Shown here one piece after another: positions 54,701 to 63,926 of a stretch of DNA of 64,000 bases (positions within the stretch are counted from its first letter, which is position 1; each line of letters begins with the position of its first letter). The stretch spans positions 1 through 64,000 of the forward strand of contig NZ_KE383908.1 of the NCBI RefSeq assembly GCF_000422705.1, written 5' to 3'. The stretch is from Flavobacterium soli DSM 19725. GTDB lineage: Bacteria > Bacteroidota > Bacteroidia > Flavobacteriales > Flavobacteriaceae. The notes under the pieces are model-generated. The model ran no database searches. It was not told the origin of the DNA and worked only from the letters and a program-made list of their open reading frames with translations. A program made the translations under genes and the position numbers.

Positions 54701-56098
54701 ATGCAATTAAGCAACGAAGAAGAAGACTACAACTTATCCTTATCAAAATTTGAGTCGATGTTGAAAACCAACAAAGTGCTCTTTTTTGACTCCGAGGAAT
54801 TTGAGGAAATAATTCTTCATTACCTCGATATGGGTAAGGCGACTTTAGCGAAAAAAGCTTTGAAACTGGCACTTGAGCAACATCCCAAATCAACGGGTCT
54901 AAAACTCGTTCAGGTAGAAATGTTGGTCTATGATGACAAGCTTGAAATAGCCGAGAAATTATTGAATGAACTCTACGCCATCGAACCAAATAACGAAGAA
55001 ATCTATATTCAAAAAGCCAATATCTATTCCAAAAGGGATAATCACGAAAAGGCTGTTGAATTGCTAAAAGTTGCCCTTAAATATACAGATGACTATGCCG
55101 ATGTTTATAATTTGATTGGTATGGAATATCTATTTATGGACAATCTTGAACTTGCAAAGGAGAATTTCATCAAGTGTATGGATGAAGATCCGGAAGATCA
55201 AGGAGCATTATATAATGTTATCTATTGCTTTGAATTTTTAGACGAAAATGAACAAGCAATAGCCTATTTGGAAAAATATATTGATAAGAATCCTTACAGT
55301 GAAATCGCTTGGCATCAGTCAGGCAGATTGAATTATGGATTGAAAAAATACGAAGAAGCGTTAAAGGCTTTTGACTATGCAACCTTGATTGATGATGAAT
55401 TTCTAGGTGCTTTTATGGAAAAGGCAAAATCCTTGGAACGATTGAAGCGTTATGAGGATGCGATTGAAGCTTATGAAAGAACGATTGAATTAGACGATCC
55501 AACTTCTTATGCCTTATTGCGAATCGGGAAATGTTATGAAAAGCTAGGCAACAAAGCTTTAGCCATCAAATATTTCAACAAAACAGTTCACGAAGATCCA
55601 TTGTTGGATAAAGGCTGGATCGCAATTACCGATTTTTATGTACGTCAGAAAAACTACCAGAAAGCATTGTTCTTTGTAAACAAGGCGTTGAACATCGACA
55701 ATCAGAACCGTATGTATTGGAAGCGTTATGCCACCATTAATAAGGAAATGAATTTCTTTGAAGAAGCCGAATTTGGATACAGAAAAGCGGTTGAATTTGG
55801 CGATACAGCTTTGGATACTTGGTTGTTCTGGGTAGATATTCTTCAGTTTTTAGGAGAATTTGACAGTGCGATTCAAACGTTATTGCAATCAACGGAATTT
55901 TTTCCAGAATCATATGAAATCGAATACCGTTTGGCTGGATTATATTTTATGTTGCACGAAGATAAAAAAGGAAAATTCCACATCAGCAATGGTTTGAGAT
56001 TGAACTTTAAAAACCATACCATTTTAGAGGAATTATTTCCAGTAGTTTGGACTCGGAAAATGGTTCAGAATGCCATTAATAAGTATAAAACACCCTAA
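54701..56098 (+). CDS. Tetratricopeptide repeat protein
   Basis: A 465-residue soluble protein made almost wholly of TPR units (IQKANIYSKRDNHEKAVELL; GRLNYGLKKYEEALKAFDYA; YVRQKNYQKALFFVNKALNI). No signal peptide. Such proteins serve as scaffolds; the partner is unknown. The aroE TTG start follows its stop by two bases, so the genes are co-transcribed and probably coupled. Confidence 0.88.
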   Translation: MQLSNEEEDYNLSLSKFESMLKTNKVLFFDSEEFEEIILHYLDMGKATLAKKALKLALEQHPKSTGLKLVQVEMLVYDDKLEIAEKLLNELYAIEPNNEEIYIQKANIYSKRDNHEKAVELLKVALKYTDDYADVYNLIGMEYLFMDNLELAKENFIKCMDEDPEDQGALYNVIYCFEFLDENEQAIAYLEKYIDKNPYSEIAWHQSGRLNYGLKKYEEALKAFDYATLIDDEFLGAFMEKAKSLERLKRYEDAIEAYERTIELDDPTSYALLRIGKCYEKLGNKALAIKYFNKTVHEDPLLDKGWIAITDFYVRQKNYQKALFFVNKALNIDNQNRMYWKRYATINKEMNFFEEAEFGYRKAVEFGDTALDTWLFWVDILQFLGEFDSAIQTLLQSTEFFPESYEIEYRLAGLYFMLHEDKKGKFHISNGLRLNFKNHTILEELFPVVWTRKMVQNAINKYKTP

Positions 56099-56100
56099 TC

Positions 56101-56844
56101 TTGGCTTCAAAAAAAAAATATGGTTTAGTGGGTAAAAATATAAGCTACTCGTTTTCGAAAGCCTATTTCGCTGAAAAATTTGAACGCGAAAACTACAAAA
56201 ACCATACGTATGAAAACTTTGATATCCAGGAGATTTTTGGATTTCCTGGTATATTAAAAAATAATCCAGATTTAAAAGGACTCAACGTGACCATTCCCTA
56301 TAAGGAAGTGGTCATTCCTTTTTTGGATAAGATGTCGAAAAATGCATTGAAAATTGGAGCTGTTAATACCATAAAGTTTACGTCGAGCGGAAAGACAAAA
56401 GGCTACAACACGGATTTTTATGGTTTCAAAAAGTCTTTAAAGCCTTTATTAAAATCGCATCATCAAAAAGCTTTGATTCTTGGAACAGGTGGAGCCTCGA
56501 AAGCAGTTGCTTTTGCATTGCGATTGCTTGAAATTGATTATGTTTTAGTTTCCAGAGCGCCATCTGAACATACCATTACATATGATGAGATTGATGCTTC
56601 TACTTTTGAAGAATACCAAATCATTATCAATTGTACTCCTTTAGGAACAAGTCCAAATGTGGAGGTTTGTCCTGAAATTCCGTATGCGTATTTCACTGAA
56701 AAGCATATTGCCTACGACTTGATTTATAATCCCGAAGAAACACTTTTTCTTAAGAAAGCTAATGAAAAGGGAGCTACTATCAAAAATGGTTATGAAATGC
56801 TGGTTTTTCAGGCGGAGAAAGCTTGGAAGATTTGGAATAAATAA
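56101..56844 (+). CDS. aroE: Shikimate dehydrogenase
   Basis: A 247-residue NADP-dependent enzyme that reduces 3-dehydroshikimate to shikimate on the chorismate pathway. The substrate site has SYSFSK, NVTIPYKE with its catalytic Lys, GAVNTI and GYNTDFYGF; the cofactor fold has LILGTGGASKAVAFAL; the C-terminus has DLIYNPEETLFLKKA and NGYEMLVFQAE. The start is a TTG. It is shorter than many AroE (about 270) but complete in motifs. It is the second gene of the TPR operon. Confidence 0.94.
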   Translation: MASKKKYGLVGKNISYSFSKAYFAEKFERENYKNHTYENFDIQEIFGFPGILKNNPDLKGLNVTIPYKEVVIPFLDKMSKNALKIGAVNTIKFTSSGKTKGYNTDFYGFKKSLKPLLKSHHQKALILGTGGASKAVAFALRLLEIDYVLVSRAPSEHTITYDEIDASTFEEYQIIINCTPLGTSPNVEVCPEIPYAYFTEKHIAYDLIYNPEETLFLKKANEKGATIKNGYEMLVFQAEKAWKIWNK

Positions 56845-56850
56845 ACCTTT

Positions 56851-57303
56851 ATGAGAAAAACTACTTTGATTATTTTCTTTTTAGCCGCTATTTCTTGTCA
56901 GCGAAAGGAATCTATTACAACTTCAAATGTTAAGCAAACAATTGAAACTGCAGATTGTGAATCCGATTTTGATGCTTTTTTTAAAGAATTTGCTAAGGAC
57001 TCGGTTTTTCAGAAAAGCCATATAAAGTTTCCTTTGAGTTCTGCTTATTATGGTGGTGAATCTTACGAGGAGTTAATACTTGACACAATTAAAACAAAAG
57101 AGGATTTCAGGTATATCGATTTTACTGAAGATGCAACTGCTATGCAAAGTGAAACGGGAAAATATACCCATGAAAAAATCAAATCTAAAAACGGTTTAGT
57201 TTATAAACTTTTGGGTTATGACAATGGTATTATGGTTTCATACAAATTCGAAATCATAAATAGTTGTTGGACACTGGTTGAGATTCTAGACGAATCTACT
57301 TAA
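56851..57303 (+). CDS. Hypothetical lipoprotein of 150 residues
   Basis: A lipoprotein signal (LAAISC, Cys at about residue 16) and a mature domain with YYGGESYEELILDTIKT and a strand-rich end. Related Bacteroidetes proteins of this type are listed as DUF4348-like, but I cannot confirm that. It follows aroE by 6 bases and is the last gene of that unit. Confidence 0.72.
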   Translation: MRKTTLIIFFLAAISCQRKESITTSNVKQTIETADCESDFDAFFKEFAKDSVFQKSHIKFPLSSAYYGGESYEELILDTIKTKEDFRYIDFTEDATAMQSETGKYTHEKIKSKNGLVYKLLGYDNGIMVSYKFEIINSCWTLVEILDEST

Positions 57304-57354
57304 TTCGAGTTTTTAAAACTACAAATAATTCTACACCTACTTTACAAAATTATA

Positions 57355-57381
57355 CCTACAAGGTTTTGAAAACCTTGCAGG
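57355..57381. repeat. Short palindrome (CAAGGTTTT/AAAACCTTG)
   Basis: A 27-base near-perfect hairpin with little loop (CCTACAAGGTTTT-g-AAAACCTTGCAGG). The same word recurs in many Bacteroidetes intergenic regions. It may end the aroE transcript, although no T run follows. Confidence 0.7.
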
Positions 57382-57414
57382 AGGACAAACTGGGAAAAGA
57401 TTCCAAAGTTCTTA

Positions 57415-57515
57415 TAGTTTCCTCCTAGCCCCGACAACTTTTTGTTTTTCCTTTAAAAACAAAAAGCTTTGGAAAGATGGCGGGAACAAGCCCCGAAGCG
57501 TCGGGACTAATATGC
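57415..57515. repeat. Palindromic intergenic repeat element, copy 3 (inverted)
   Basis: Read on the minus strand it has the order of copy 1: a CCCGA/TCGGG-type hairpin, a CCATCTTT word and a long palindrome (CTTTTTGTTTTTAAAG facing its complement). It is more diverged than copies 1 and 2. Confidence 0.65.
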
Positions 57516-57654
57516 CCAAAAGATTCGCTCCTGATCTTTGTAATAAAAAATCTTAACATAATTTTTGGTATAAATCGGGCTTTTGCTTTGAATTTTGATC
57601 CGCCTTTAGTACCTTACACCCCTCAAAATTTATGAACCTTATACATTTTATAAG

Positions 57655-59703
57655 ATGTTAGAAGAAAAGAATGATAACCTGCAAGATGCAGATGGAAAGT
57701 TAGAAACAGTTTCGCAAGAGGTGGAACAAACAGAAAATGAAGCAATTGAAACTTCTAATGAAGCTGTGGAGACAGAACAAGAAATTGTTTCTGAAGAAAC
57801 AGCACCTGAAGTTGAAGCCTTGAATGAAGTAGTCCTTTCGGATGAACAAGTAGCTGACGATTCTATTGTAGTTGAAAAAACGGTAGCTTCTGGAAATGAG
57901 GCCGTTGATGCTATTGCCAATTCGAATGCTGAGGAAAGTGAAGATGAAACTTTGGCTGGAAGACACGAGATTCCGATGTTAGAATACGAGACGCTTTCGA
58001 TGGAAGCGCTTGTTGAAGAGTTGGAGAAATTGGTTGTGGTTGAAAAAGTAATGTCGGTTAAAGACCATATTGAGGAAATCAAGAAAGAATTTTTATCAAA
58101 ATACAATCATTTTATTGAGGAAAAGAAAGAGGAATTTGAAGCTGAGAGGACAGATGTTCTAGAGGAATTTCACTATCATTTACCTCTGAAATCTAAATTT
58201 GAAGTATTATACAATCAGTTTAGAGATAAAAGAAATATACATTTCAAGAAATTGCAAAACGATTTGCAAGGCAATTTGGAAACGCGTTTGGCGATTGTAG
58301 AGGAGTTGAAAAACTTGATCAATCCTCAAGAGAATATAAAAGATACGTTGAAGCACTTTAATGAATTGAGAGACCGTTGGAAAAATGCGGGTCCGATTCC
58401 TAAAGACAAATACAACCACGTTTGGAACAATTATCATTTCCATGTGGAGAATTTCTATGATTACTTGCACTTAGATAGAGAAGCTCGTGATATTGATTTC
58501 AAGCACAACTTGGAATTGAAAACCAAAATCATCGCCCGTGTTGAGGAATTGGTGAATGAAGCAGACGTAAATAAAGCATTTAGAGAATTGCAGGATTTGC
58601 ATAAAATATGGAAAGAAGATATCGGACCGGTTTCGAGAGAACACCGCGAAGAAATTTGGAATCAATTTTCGGCATTGACCAAGCAAATGCATGACAAACG
58701 CGAAGTGTTATTTGAAGCTCAAAGAGGAAAAGAAACTGAGAACTTGGCGAAGAAAAAAGAAATCATTGCTCAAATCCAAACTTTGGCTCAAGAGAAAGTG
58801 AATTCTCATGCCTTATGGCAAGGTCAGGTGGAAAAAGTTGAGGCTTTGAGAAGCGAATTCTTTAATGCTGGGAAAGTTCCTGCTGACGTAAACGAGGAAA
58901 CTTGGAGTGCTTTCAAGGATGCGGTTCGTGATTTTAATGTGTTGAAAAACTCATTTTATAAGGATATCAAGAAAGATCAACAGGACAACTTGAACAAGAA
59001 AAATGCTTTATTGGCAAAAGCAATTGCTTTACAAGAAAGTGAAGATTTTGGAGCCACAACACCTATAATGAAGCAAATTCAGGAAGAGTGGAAAACAATA
59101 GGCCACGTTCCAAGAAAATATTCAGATAAAATCTGGAAAGAATTCAAAGACGCTTGCAACCATTATTTTGAGAAATTAAAAGCTCAAAAGAATGAAGTGA
59201 ACGAAGAAGAAGTGGAAGCTTTTGACAAGAAAAAAGAATATCTTGAAAATTTAAGAACTTTTGAATTGACTGGCGACCATAAAACTGATCTTGATGCTAT
59301 TAAAGCACATATCGAAACTTGGAAAGGTCTTGGAAAAGTGCCACAAACAAGAAGACATATTGAAGGGAAATTCAACAAGGTATTGGATGTTTTGTTTGAG
59401 AAATTAAGCTTGAGCAAGAAAGATACTGATATGATGCGTTTCTCAAACAGAATGGAACAATTATCAGGTTCTGATGATTCAAGAAAACTAGAGAACGAGA
59501 AAATCTTCATTATGAGAAAAATTGATGAAGTGCAACAAGAGATTTTTCAATTGGAAAACAACATTCAATTCTTTACTAATACCAAGAATGCCAAAAAAGA
59601 AAATTCTATTGTTTTAGAGGTTCGCAAGAACATTGCAAAACACAAGGAGAGTCTTGATGTTTGGAAAGAGAAGTTAAAGCAACTCAGAGAGATAAAAGAA
59701 TAA
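57655..59703 (+). CDS. DUF349 domain protein
   Basis: A 682-residue soluble protein. The first 105 residues are acidic and low in complexity (Glu/Val/Ala-rich). Then follow about five DUF349 units (roughly 155-590), each with a helix pair and a W/G motif such as LRDRWKNAGPIPKDKYNHVW, IWKEDIGPVSREHREEIW, WKTIGHVPRKYSDKIWKEF and WKGLGKVPQTRRHIEGKF. A final coiled coil ends the protein. The function of DUF349 is not established; it is widespread in Bacteroidetes and actinobacteria. It is followed by a strong terminator. Confidence 0.9.
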   Translation: MLEEKNDNLQDADGKLETVSQEVEQTENEAIETSNEAVETEQEIVSEETAPEVEALNEVVLSDEQVADDSIVVEKTVASGNEAVDAIANSNAEESEDETLAGRHEIPMLEYETLSMEALVEELEKLVVVEKVMSVKDHIEEIKKEFLSKYNHFIEEKKEEFEAERTDVLEEFHYHLPLKSKFEVLYNQFRDKRNIHFKKLQNDLQGNLETRLAIVEELKNLINPQENIKDTLKHFNELRDRWKNAGPIPKDKYNHVWNNYHFHVENFYDYLHLDREARDIDFKHNLELKTKIIARVEELVNEADVNKAFRELQDLHKIWKEDIGPVSREHREEIWNQFSALTKQMHDKREVLFEAQRGKETENLAKKKEIIAQIQTLAQEKVNSHALWQGQVEKVEALRSEFFNAGKVPADVNEETWSAFKDAVRDFNVLKNSFYKDIKKDQQDNLNKKNALLAKAIALQESEDFGATTPIMKQIQEEWKTIGHVPRKYSDKIWKEFKDACNHYFEKLKAQKNEVNEEEVEAFDKKKEYLENLRTFELTGDHKTDLDAIKAHIETWKGLGKVPQTRRHIEGKFNKVLDVLFEKLSLSKKDTDMMRFSNRMEQLSGSDDSRKLENEKIFIMRKIDEVQQEIFQLENNIQFFTNTKNAKKENSIVLEVRKNIAKHKESLDVWKEKLKQLREIKE

Positions 59704-60034
59704 TTTAATCTTTTTTAAATAATAAAGCCTGCAAGATTCATTTTGCAGGCTTTTTTTATTCAAATTAATTAGGACTATTATTATCAACTTTTCAAAATAA
59801 ATCCCAAAAAACAGTTGTTGTAAAATTTTAGTCACAAAATAACAAAGCTTACTTAAAAAAGGGCTTTATATTTTTCTATAATCAACGTTTTTTTAGCTCC
59901 ATAAGACATCTTTGTTTCAAATAAAATGAGAAGAAGCTATTTTGTGATTATGGCAAAAAAGTAAAAATCCCTCTTAAAACGATGTTAAATATTTTATATA
60001 TTGCAAACATATTTAACAAAAACTAAATTATCTT
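59704..60034. other. Intergenic region upstream of the T9SS type A protein
   Basis: 331 bases with the terminator of the DUF349 gene. No gene seen. A TATATTGC word near the end (59996-60003) is the closest thing to a -7 box. Confidence 0.4.
59724..59757 (+). terminator. Terminator of the DUF349 gene
   Basis: AAAGCCTGCAA pairs with TTGCAGGCTTT around an 8-base loop, followed by T residues. Confidence 0.88.
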
Positions 60035-63000
60035 ATGAAGAAAATTACCATTTTGAGTGCTTTCCTGCTATTATTGGCATGGGGAAGTCATGCACAGTGT
60101 ATTCGGACGGCTTTGTATCCTAGCAATACAGTTGTCTCGAATAATTTAGGTTTACCACAAACTATTACTACAGGAGCTTATACAAGCGAGTATTCGCAAG
60201 TATCAGGCTTAATTGAAGGAAATGATTATGTGTTTACCTGTGCTTTAGGTACTACAAACAAGTACCTTACAATAACCGATTTCTCCAACAACGTAATTGC
60301 TTTTGGAGATTCTCCATTAACGGTTGAAGCAATCACTTCAACCCAAGTAAGAATGCATTATTCTGATAATGCTGAATGTGCTTCGACATCTTCTAGCCAC
60401 CTTACAACAGTGATGGCAATTTTAGATTGTTCACCACCATTAGATTTAACGGCCTCTGATATCACTACAACAAGTGCTGTCCTTTCATGGGAACCTATGG
60501 GAGAAGAAACAGCTTGGCAAGTTTATGTTGTTCCAACTGGATCTCCAGCACCAACAGCAGATACTGCTGGTGAAGATGTAGCTGATAACCCTTCTTATAC
60601 TGACTCTACATTAGAACCTGCATCAACTTACCAATTTTATGTAAGAGCTATGTGTGGTGATGAATCAAGTCCATGGAATGGTCCATTTACTTTTGTTAGT
60701 GCTTGTGAGCAAATTGACGAGTTTTCTGAAAACTTTGATACTTATGCTTATGCAGCAATACCAACTTGTTGGGCTCAAGTTAGAAACGGTGATGGAGCAT
60801 CTACTTCATCTTATGCTCGTGTAGCAGATTGGAACTTTAACAGTCCATCTCGTTCTGGCCAAATTTACAATGCAAATACAGGTACTGAGGCAAATATAAT
60901 CATGGTTGCCCCAGAAGTTTCTAACCTTGCTGCTGGGACACACCGTTTGAAATTCTTTGCAAAAACAGGAGGTGGAGTAATCAATGTTCAATTTGGAACA
61001 GTTGATAACACTACAGAAGAAGCTGTGTTTACAGAATTAGACAATATTGATATTACTGGTACTTATACAGAATATGCTGTTGACTATACTGTATATGAAG
61101 GAACTGATAATTTTATTGCAATCCGTCACAATGGAGCACAATATACTTCTGTTTTCTTTGATGATGTTCGTTGGGAAGTAGCACCTTTATGTGCTGACGT
61201 TTCTGATATCGCTTTTGGAAGCATTACAGATTCTGAAGCTTTGGTAACTTGGGAACCAAACGGTGCTGAAACACAATGGGATGTAGTATATGGTGAAACT
61301 GCCGATACTGATCCAGATGCTTTAACACCAATTTCTCCTGCTCCAACAGGAACTCCAGAAGCTACGTTAAGTGGATTAGCAGACAACACAACTTATAAAG
61401 TATGGGTTCGTTCTGTATGTGGTGAAGACTTAGGAGTTTGGGTAGGACCAAAAACTTTCAAAACTAGCTGTGTACCAACTGATTCTCTTGAAGAGAACTT
61501 CGACACGTATGCTTATGGAACTATGGTAGATTGCTGGACTGCTGTAAAAAGTGGTACTGGTGTTTCTCAATATGCTTATGCTCAAGTTACTGATTGGAAT
61601 TTCTATTCTCCATCTCGTACAATGCAACTTTACAATTCTGACTCTCAAGCTACAGCAAACGTAATGGTAGTTTCTCCAGCTTTAACTAACATTGGCGCTG
61701 GAACACAACGTGTAAAATTCTTTGCTAAAAGTGGTGGTTCTACAGGAAGCCTTCAAGTAGGTACAATCGATAATGCTACAACTGATGGAACGTTTACAGA
61801 AGTATTGACAATTCCTTTAACTTCTACTCATACTGAATTTGCAGTTGAATTTACAGATACTGGAAATACAGATATGCACATCGCTTTCCGTTATAACACT
61901 CCTGGAATGTACAATTCTATATTTATTGATAACGTACTTTGGGAAGTAATCCCTTCTTGTGGTGATGTAACTGAAATCACTGTTGTAGAATCAGATGTTG
62001 AAACAGCTTCTTTAACTTGGACTCCAGGTGGAGATGAAACACAATGGGATGTTGTATTTGGTGAAACTGCTGATACAGATCCAGACGCTTTAACGCCAAT
62101 CTCTCCTGCTCCAACAGGAACTCCAGAAGCAACAATCACAGGTTTAGCAGATAATACAAACTATAAAGTTTGGGTTCGTTCTGTATGTGGTGATGAAAAT
62201 GGAGCTTGGATCGGACCAATCACTTTCAAGACACCTTGTTTGCCAACTGATACTATCGATGAAAACTTTGACGCAATTGCTTATGCTGGTATGCCAGATT
62301 GTTGGGCAGCTATCAAAGGTGGAACAGGAGTTTCTCAATATGCTTATGTCCAAGTATTGGATTACAACTTTAATACTCCATCTCGCTCAATGGGATTGTA
62401 TAATTCTGATTCAGCAGCTGGGGCAAACATCATGTTAGCTTCTCCAAACCTTGAGAATTTATCTTTAGGAACTTACCGTGTGAAATTCTTCGCAAGAAGC
62501 AGTGGTTCTACTGGTAGTGTTCAAGTAGGTACTGTTGATAACACAACATCTGATGCTGTTTTCACAGAAATGGAAACGGTAGCTATTACTTCTACTTATA
62601 CAGAATATGCAGTAAACTTCACACCAAGTGAAGATAACTTTATCGCATTCAGATTCAATACACCTGGAACATACAACACTGTTTTCCTTGACGATATCCG
62701 TTGGGAAATTGCTCCTCTATGTGCTGATGTTGCAAATGTTGACATTTCAGAAATTACTACTGAAACGGCTTACGTTACTTGGGAAGCTCAAGGAAGTGAA
62801 ACAAACTGGCAAGTGGTTTATGGAAGTATCGATGATACAGATCCTACTGGACTTACTCCAAGCCCGTTGTTGACATCACTTGATTACACAATTGATGATT
62901 TGACTGAAAATACAGGATATAATGTATGGGTTCGTTCAGCTTGTGGTGAGCCAAACGGAAACGGTATGTGGATGGGACCATTTGCATTCTACACACAATG

Positions 63001-63736
63001 TCTTGCTACAACTGTTCCTTACACACAAGATTTTGAATCTTCTACTACTCCTGCTATGCCAAACTGTTCGGTTACTGAAAATGCTGGTACAGGTAACAAC
63101 TGGACTACAGCTTCTCAAACACTTTATGGTTTTAACAGCAAAGTATTGCAATATCTTTATACTTGTTCTTCTGCTGCAAATGCTTGGTACTATACACAAG
63201 GAATTGCATTAACTGCAGGACAGGAATATAGCTTGTCTTTCCTTTACGGAAGTAACAGTACTAATTATGTAGAAAAACTAAAAGTAATGTATGGTACAAG
63301 TCCTACTTCTGCAGATATGACAGAAGAAATTGTTGACCATGATGCAATCTCTTTCAATGTTGCTGAAACAAGTGAAAACTTGTTTACTGCTCCAGAAACG
63401 GCTGTTTACTACTTTGGTTTCAACATCTATTCTGCATCTTGTCAATATAATCTTTATATCGATGATATTGCTATCGAAGCTTCATTGTCTAATCAAGATT
63501 TTGACAACGCTGATTTCACCTTCTATCCAAACCCTGTAAAAGATGTATTGAACTTGTCTTATGATCAAGCGATGACAAACGTTGCAGTATTCAATATTTT
63601 GGGTCAGAAAGTAATTGAAAGCGCTATCAATGCAAATGCTACTCAGGTAGATATGTCTAATTTGGCTGCTGGAAGCTACCTTGTAAAAGTGACTTCTGAC
63701 AACCAAACTAAAACAATCAAAGTGATCAAACAATAA
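60035..63736 (+). CDS. Large secreted Fn3/anchor-repeat protein with T9SS type A sorting domain
   Basis: A 1,233-residue exported protein with signal peptide (about 1-20, SHAQ). After an N-terminal domain it alternates Fn3 domains (starting at about residues 132, 385, 641 and 894) with choice-of-anchor J/MAM-like beta domains (about 224, 479, 734 and 988). The C-terminal 77 residues from FTFYPNPVKDVLNL to KTIKVIKQ are the type A T9SS signal. Fn3 units 2 and 3 contain an almost identical stretch (GETADTDPDALTPISPAPTG). Codon choice is biased to a few favoured codons, as in highly expressed genes. Probable surface adhesin or matrix protein. Confidence 0.93.
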   Translation: MKKITILSAFLLLLAWGSHAQCIRTALYPSNTVVSNNLGLPQTITTGAYTSEYSQVSGLIEGNDYVFTCALGTTNKYLTITDFSNNVIAFGDSPLTVEAITSTQVRMHYSDNAECASTSSSHLTTVMAILDCSPPLDLTASDITTTSAVLSWEPMGEETAWQVYVVPTGSPAPTADTAGEDVADNPSYTDSTLEPASTYQFYVRAMCGDESSPWNGPFTFVSACEQIDEFSENFDTYAYAAIPTCWAQVRNGDGASTSSYARVADWNFNSPSRSGQIYNANTGTEANIIMVAPEVSNLAAGTHRLKFFAKTGGGVINVQFGTVDNTTEEAVFTELDNIDITGTYTEYAVDYTVYEGTDNFIAIRHNGAQYTSVFFDDVRWEVAPLCADVSDIAFGSITDSEALVTWEPNGAETQWDVVYGETADTDPDALTPISPAPTGTPEATLSGLADNTTYKVWVRSVCGEDLGVWVGPKTFKTSCVPTDSLEENFDTYAYGTMVDCWTAVKSGTGVSQYAYAQVTDWNFYSPSRTMQLYNSDSQATANVMVVSPALTNIGAGTQRVKFFAKSGGSTGSLQVGTIDNATTDGTFTEVLTIPLTSTHTEFAVEFTDTGNTDMHIAFRYNTPGMYNSIFIDNVLWEVIPSCGDVTEITVVESDVETASLTWTPGGDETQWDVVFGETADTDPDALTPISPAPTGTPEATITGLADNTNYKVWVRSVCGDENGAWIGPITFKTPCLPTDTIDENFDAIAYAGMPDCWAAIKGGTGVSQYAYVQVLDYNFNTPSRSMGLYNSDSAAGANIMLASPNLENLSLGTYRVKFFARSSGSTGSVQVGTVDNTTSDAVFTEMETVAITSTYTEYAVNFTPSEDNFIAFRFNTPGTYNTVFLDDIRWEIAPLCADVANVDISEITTETAYVTWEAQGSETNWQVVYGSIDDTDPTGLTPSPLLTSLDYTIDDLTENTGYNVWVRSACGEPNGNGMWMGPFAFYTQCLATTVPYTQDFESSTTPAMPNCSVTENAGTGNNWTTASQTLYGFNSKVLQYLYTCSSAANAWYYTQGIALTAGQEYSLSFLYGSNSTNYVEKLKVMYGTSPTSADMTEEIVDHDAISFNVAETSENLFTAPETAVYYFGFNIYSASCQYNLYIDDIAIEASLSNQDFDNADFTFYPNPVKDVLNLSYDQAMTNVAVFNILGQKVIESAINANATQVDMSNLAAGSYLVKVTSDNQTKTIKVIKQ
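61280..62700 (+). repeat. Long in-gene tandem repeats (about 765 bases)
   Basis: The Fn3-plus-anchor module recurs about every 765 bases. Stretches of DNA near 61290-61370 and 62060-62140 are almost identical, including CTCCTGCTCCAACAGGAACT. This implies recent duplication or gene conversion between modules 2 and 3; module 4 is more diverged. Confidence 0.8.
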
Positions 63737-63759
63737 ATAGTTTTTTTGTTTTTCTTGAA

Positions 63760-63790
63760 AACCTCCGAAAGTAATTTCGGAGGTTTTTTT
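63760..63790. terminator. Bidirectional terminator after the T9SS type A gene
   Basis: AACCTCCGAAA pairs perfectly with TTTCGGAGGTT around GTAA, followed by seven T residues. On the minus strand an A/T-rich tail follows too; the stop codon of the small minus-strand frame lies at its edge. Confidence 0.88.
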
Positions 63791-63926
63791 ATGGGATCAA
63801 TTGAAATGGAAGGATTACTTGTGAATATTGATATTTATTTATCACTACTTTTTCTTCTGCACTTGAGTAGGGTAAATCTTTTGCAAGCTGTTCTAATAGT
63901 GTTAATGCAGTGCAGCTTTTATTCAT
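63789..63926 (-). CDS. Possible small protein of 45 residues
   Basis: A short frame MNKSCTALTLLEQLAKDL... with helical N-terminal half and charged middle (SSAEEKVVINKYQ). Its stop codon abuts the bidirectional terminator, and an AT-rich leader with TATCGTTTTG lies upstream. No family recognised. It is below the length at which a gene can be called with confidence; the leader could also belong to a larger gene outside the window. Confidence 0.35.
   Translation of the reverse strand: MNKSCTALTLLEQLAKDLPYSSAEEKVVINKYQYSQVILPFQLIP

Larger units (their letters stand above)
57304..57654. other. Intergenic region between the lipoprotein and DUF349 genes
   Basis: 351 bases with the short palindrome and repeat copy 3. 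No gene and no clear TAnnTTTG box seen. A CCTTATACATTTTATAAG stretch just before the ATG is palindromic and might carry the promoter. Confidence 0.5.
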
